Below, in pieces: positions 5,073-5,438 of a stretch of 5,438 nucleotides of DNA. Below the pieces are notes generated by a model. That model was not told where the DNA came from and did not search any database. It saw only the letters and a list, made by a program, of their open reading frames with translations. Made by a program: the position numbers and the translations under genes. The stretch is from Bacteroidota bacterium (GTDB lineage: Bacteria; Zhuqueibacterota; JdFR-76; DREG01): the NCBI GenBank assembly GCA_030624545.1, contig JAUXJX010000164.1, positions 1-5,438 of the forward strand, written 5' to 3'. Every line of letters begins with the position of its first letter. Positions within the stretch are counted from its first letter, which is position 1.

Positions 5073-5438
5073 ATGCGAGATAAGCCTGAAAACCACGGAT
5101 TGCACGGATGTCACGGAACACCACTGATTAGTAATTCGAGTTCATCCGTGATATCCGTGTCATCCGTGGTTATTAGTTTTTCTAGCGGGCGTTCTCGTGT
5201 TGTGGCTGGTTGCCTATTTTATCGAAATCCCCAAAGTGGGCGGCGAAGCGATCTGGATCATCCTTTCCGCAAATGGAATTTTTCTAAGCATTATCCTGGT
5301 GTTCACAATCTTTCACGATTTGGGATCTTTTGGGACCAGAAAGTACCAGACTCTATTTTTCATAACCGTGATTGTTGTTTTGCTATTGGTCTATGTCCAG
5401 CGTCCGGACTTGCTGTTTGTCAGGGTGGTTGATATGGG
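5073..5438 (+). pseudogene. Membrane-protein gene interrupted by a hairpin repeat, 3' end beyond window
   Basis: The ATG at 5073 has a ribosome site (GGAG 5063-5066, 6 nt spacing) and reads MRDKPE. From 5091 the frame runs into a hairpin repeat and then low-quality sequence to a TGA at 5430-5432. The convincing coding signal is in the +1 frame: it is open from 5152 to the window end and begins LVFLAGVLVLWLVAYF at 5173. It has three hydrophobic helices (about 5173-5226, 5248-5313, 5353-5397) and the short charged loops IPKVGGE and HDLGSFGTRKYQ. Removing 82 bp (5091-5172) would join MRDKPE directly to LVFLAG, a normal short cytoplasmic N-terminus before a first helix. The gene was therefore probably whole before the repeat inserted. 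It may still be expressed from an internal GTG (5197) with only a weak upstream site, or by frameshifting. Gene order suggests a second membrane subunit of the exporter; the family is not recognised. Confidence 0.65.
5091..5171. repeat. ACCACGGAT-type hairpin repeat, complete copy 3
   Basis: A long inverted repeat with three paired blocks: AACCACGGAT (5091-5100) with ATCCGTGGTT (5162-5171), CACGGAT (5103-5109) with ATCCGTG (5153-5159), and TCACGGA (5111-5117) with TCCGTGA (5145-5151), around a ~27-nt loop. No T-run follows. It lies inside the sixth gene, right after codon 6. Confidence 0.92.

Noticed and set aside
5073..5432. 119-residue protein read straight from the ATG at 5073
   Set aside because: After six codons it is repeat-derived, then a Cys/Pro/Arg-rich shadow of the membrane-protein frame, which is +1.

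Overview
The window holds a single co-directional block of genes, all on the + strand, with about 47-50% GC by eye. Short dispersed repeats sit in or beside almost every junction. No rRNA, tRNA, CRISPR array or transposase was seen. The repeat load, mid GC and gene families suggest an uncultured bacterium of the KSB1/Calditrichota or Zixibacteria kind. That placement is a low-confidence inference from memory of similar dispersed hairpin repeats, not something the sequence proves.

Layout. Positions 1-134 carry a 58-bp tandem repeat whose units each contain a short palindrome. A consensus sigma70-type promoter follows (TTGACA 200-205, 17-nt spacer, TATAAT 223-228). Its -10 is buried in a 25-bp inverted repeat (217-241), which looks like an operator. 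Gene 1 (282-1331) fuses a YtrA-type GntR winged helix to a SpoIIE/RsbU-like PP2C phosphatase. Gene 2 (1506-2750) is a DUF418/YeiB-type polytopic membrane protein. Gene 3 (2764-3150) is a stand-alone YtrA-type GntR repressor whose DNA-binding domain is a paralogue of the gene 1 N-terminus. Gene 4 (3384-4331) is an ABC ATPase and gene 5 (4377-5069) is its probable six-helix ABC-2-type permease. Gene 6 (5073 to beyond the window end) encodes another membrane protein. It appears to be interrupted after six codons by a hairpin repeat, with the rest of the gene in the +1 frame.

How it may work together. GntR(YtrA)-ABC ATPase-permease is a known operon type, in which the small GntR protein represses the exporter. 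Here the set is preceded by a second GntR-like domain that carries a Ser/Thr phosphatase instead of a dimerisation tail. The simplest reading is one envelope- or drug-stress operon, autoregulated at 217-241 by gene 1, gene 3 or both. The phosphatase would couple operon occupancy or an effector signal to a phospho-protein (partner-switching) pathway whose partners lie outside this window. This is inference.

Repeats. The three large intergenic gaps (174, 233 and 45 bp) contain, or directly follow, repeat elements, while the repeat-free gaps are 13 and 3 bp. An ACCACGGAT-type repeat occurs three times in the same orientation, at the 3' ends of genes 1, 4 and 5. It supplies part of a stop codon, a 23-residue tail and a gene interruption respectively. 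A heptamer (GGAGACC/G) array and a duplicated gene 3 tail fill the gap before the ABC genes.
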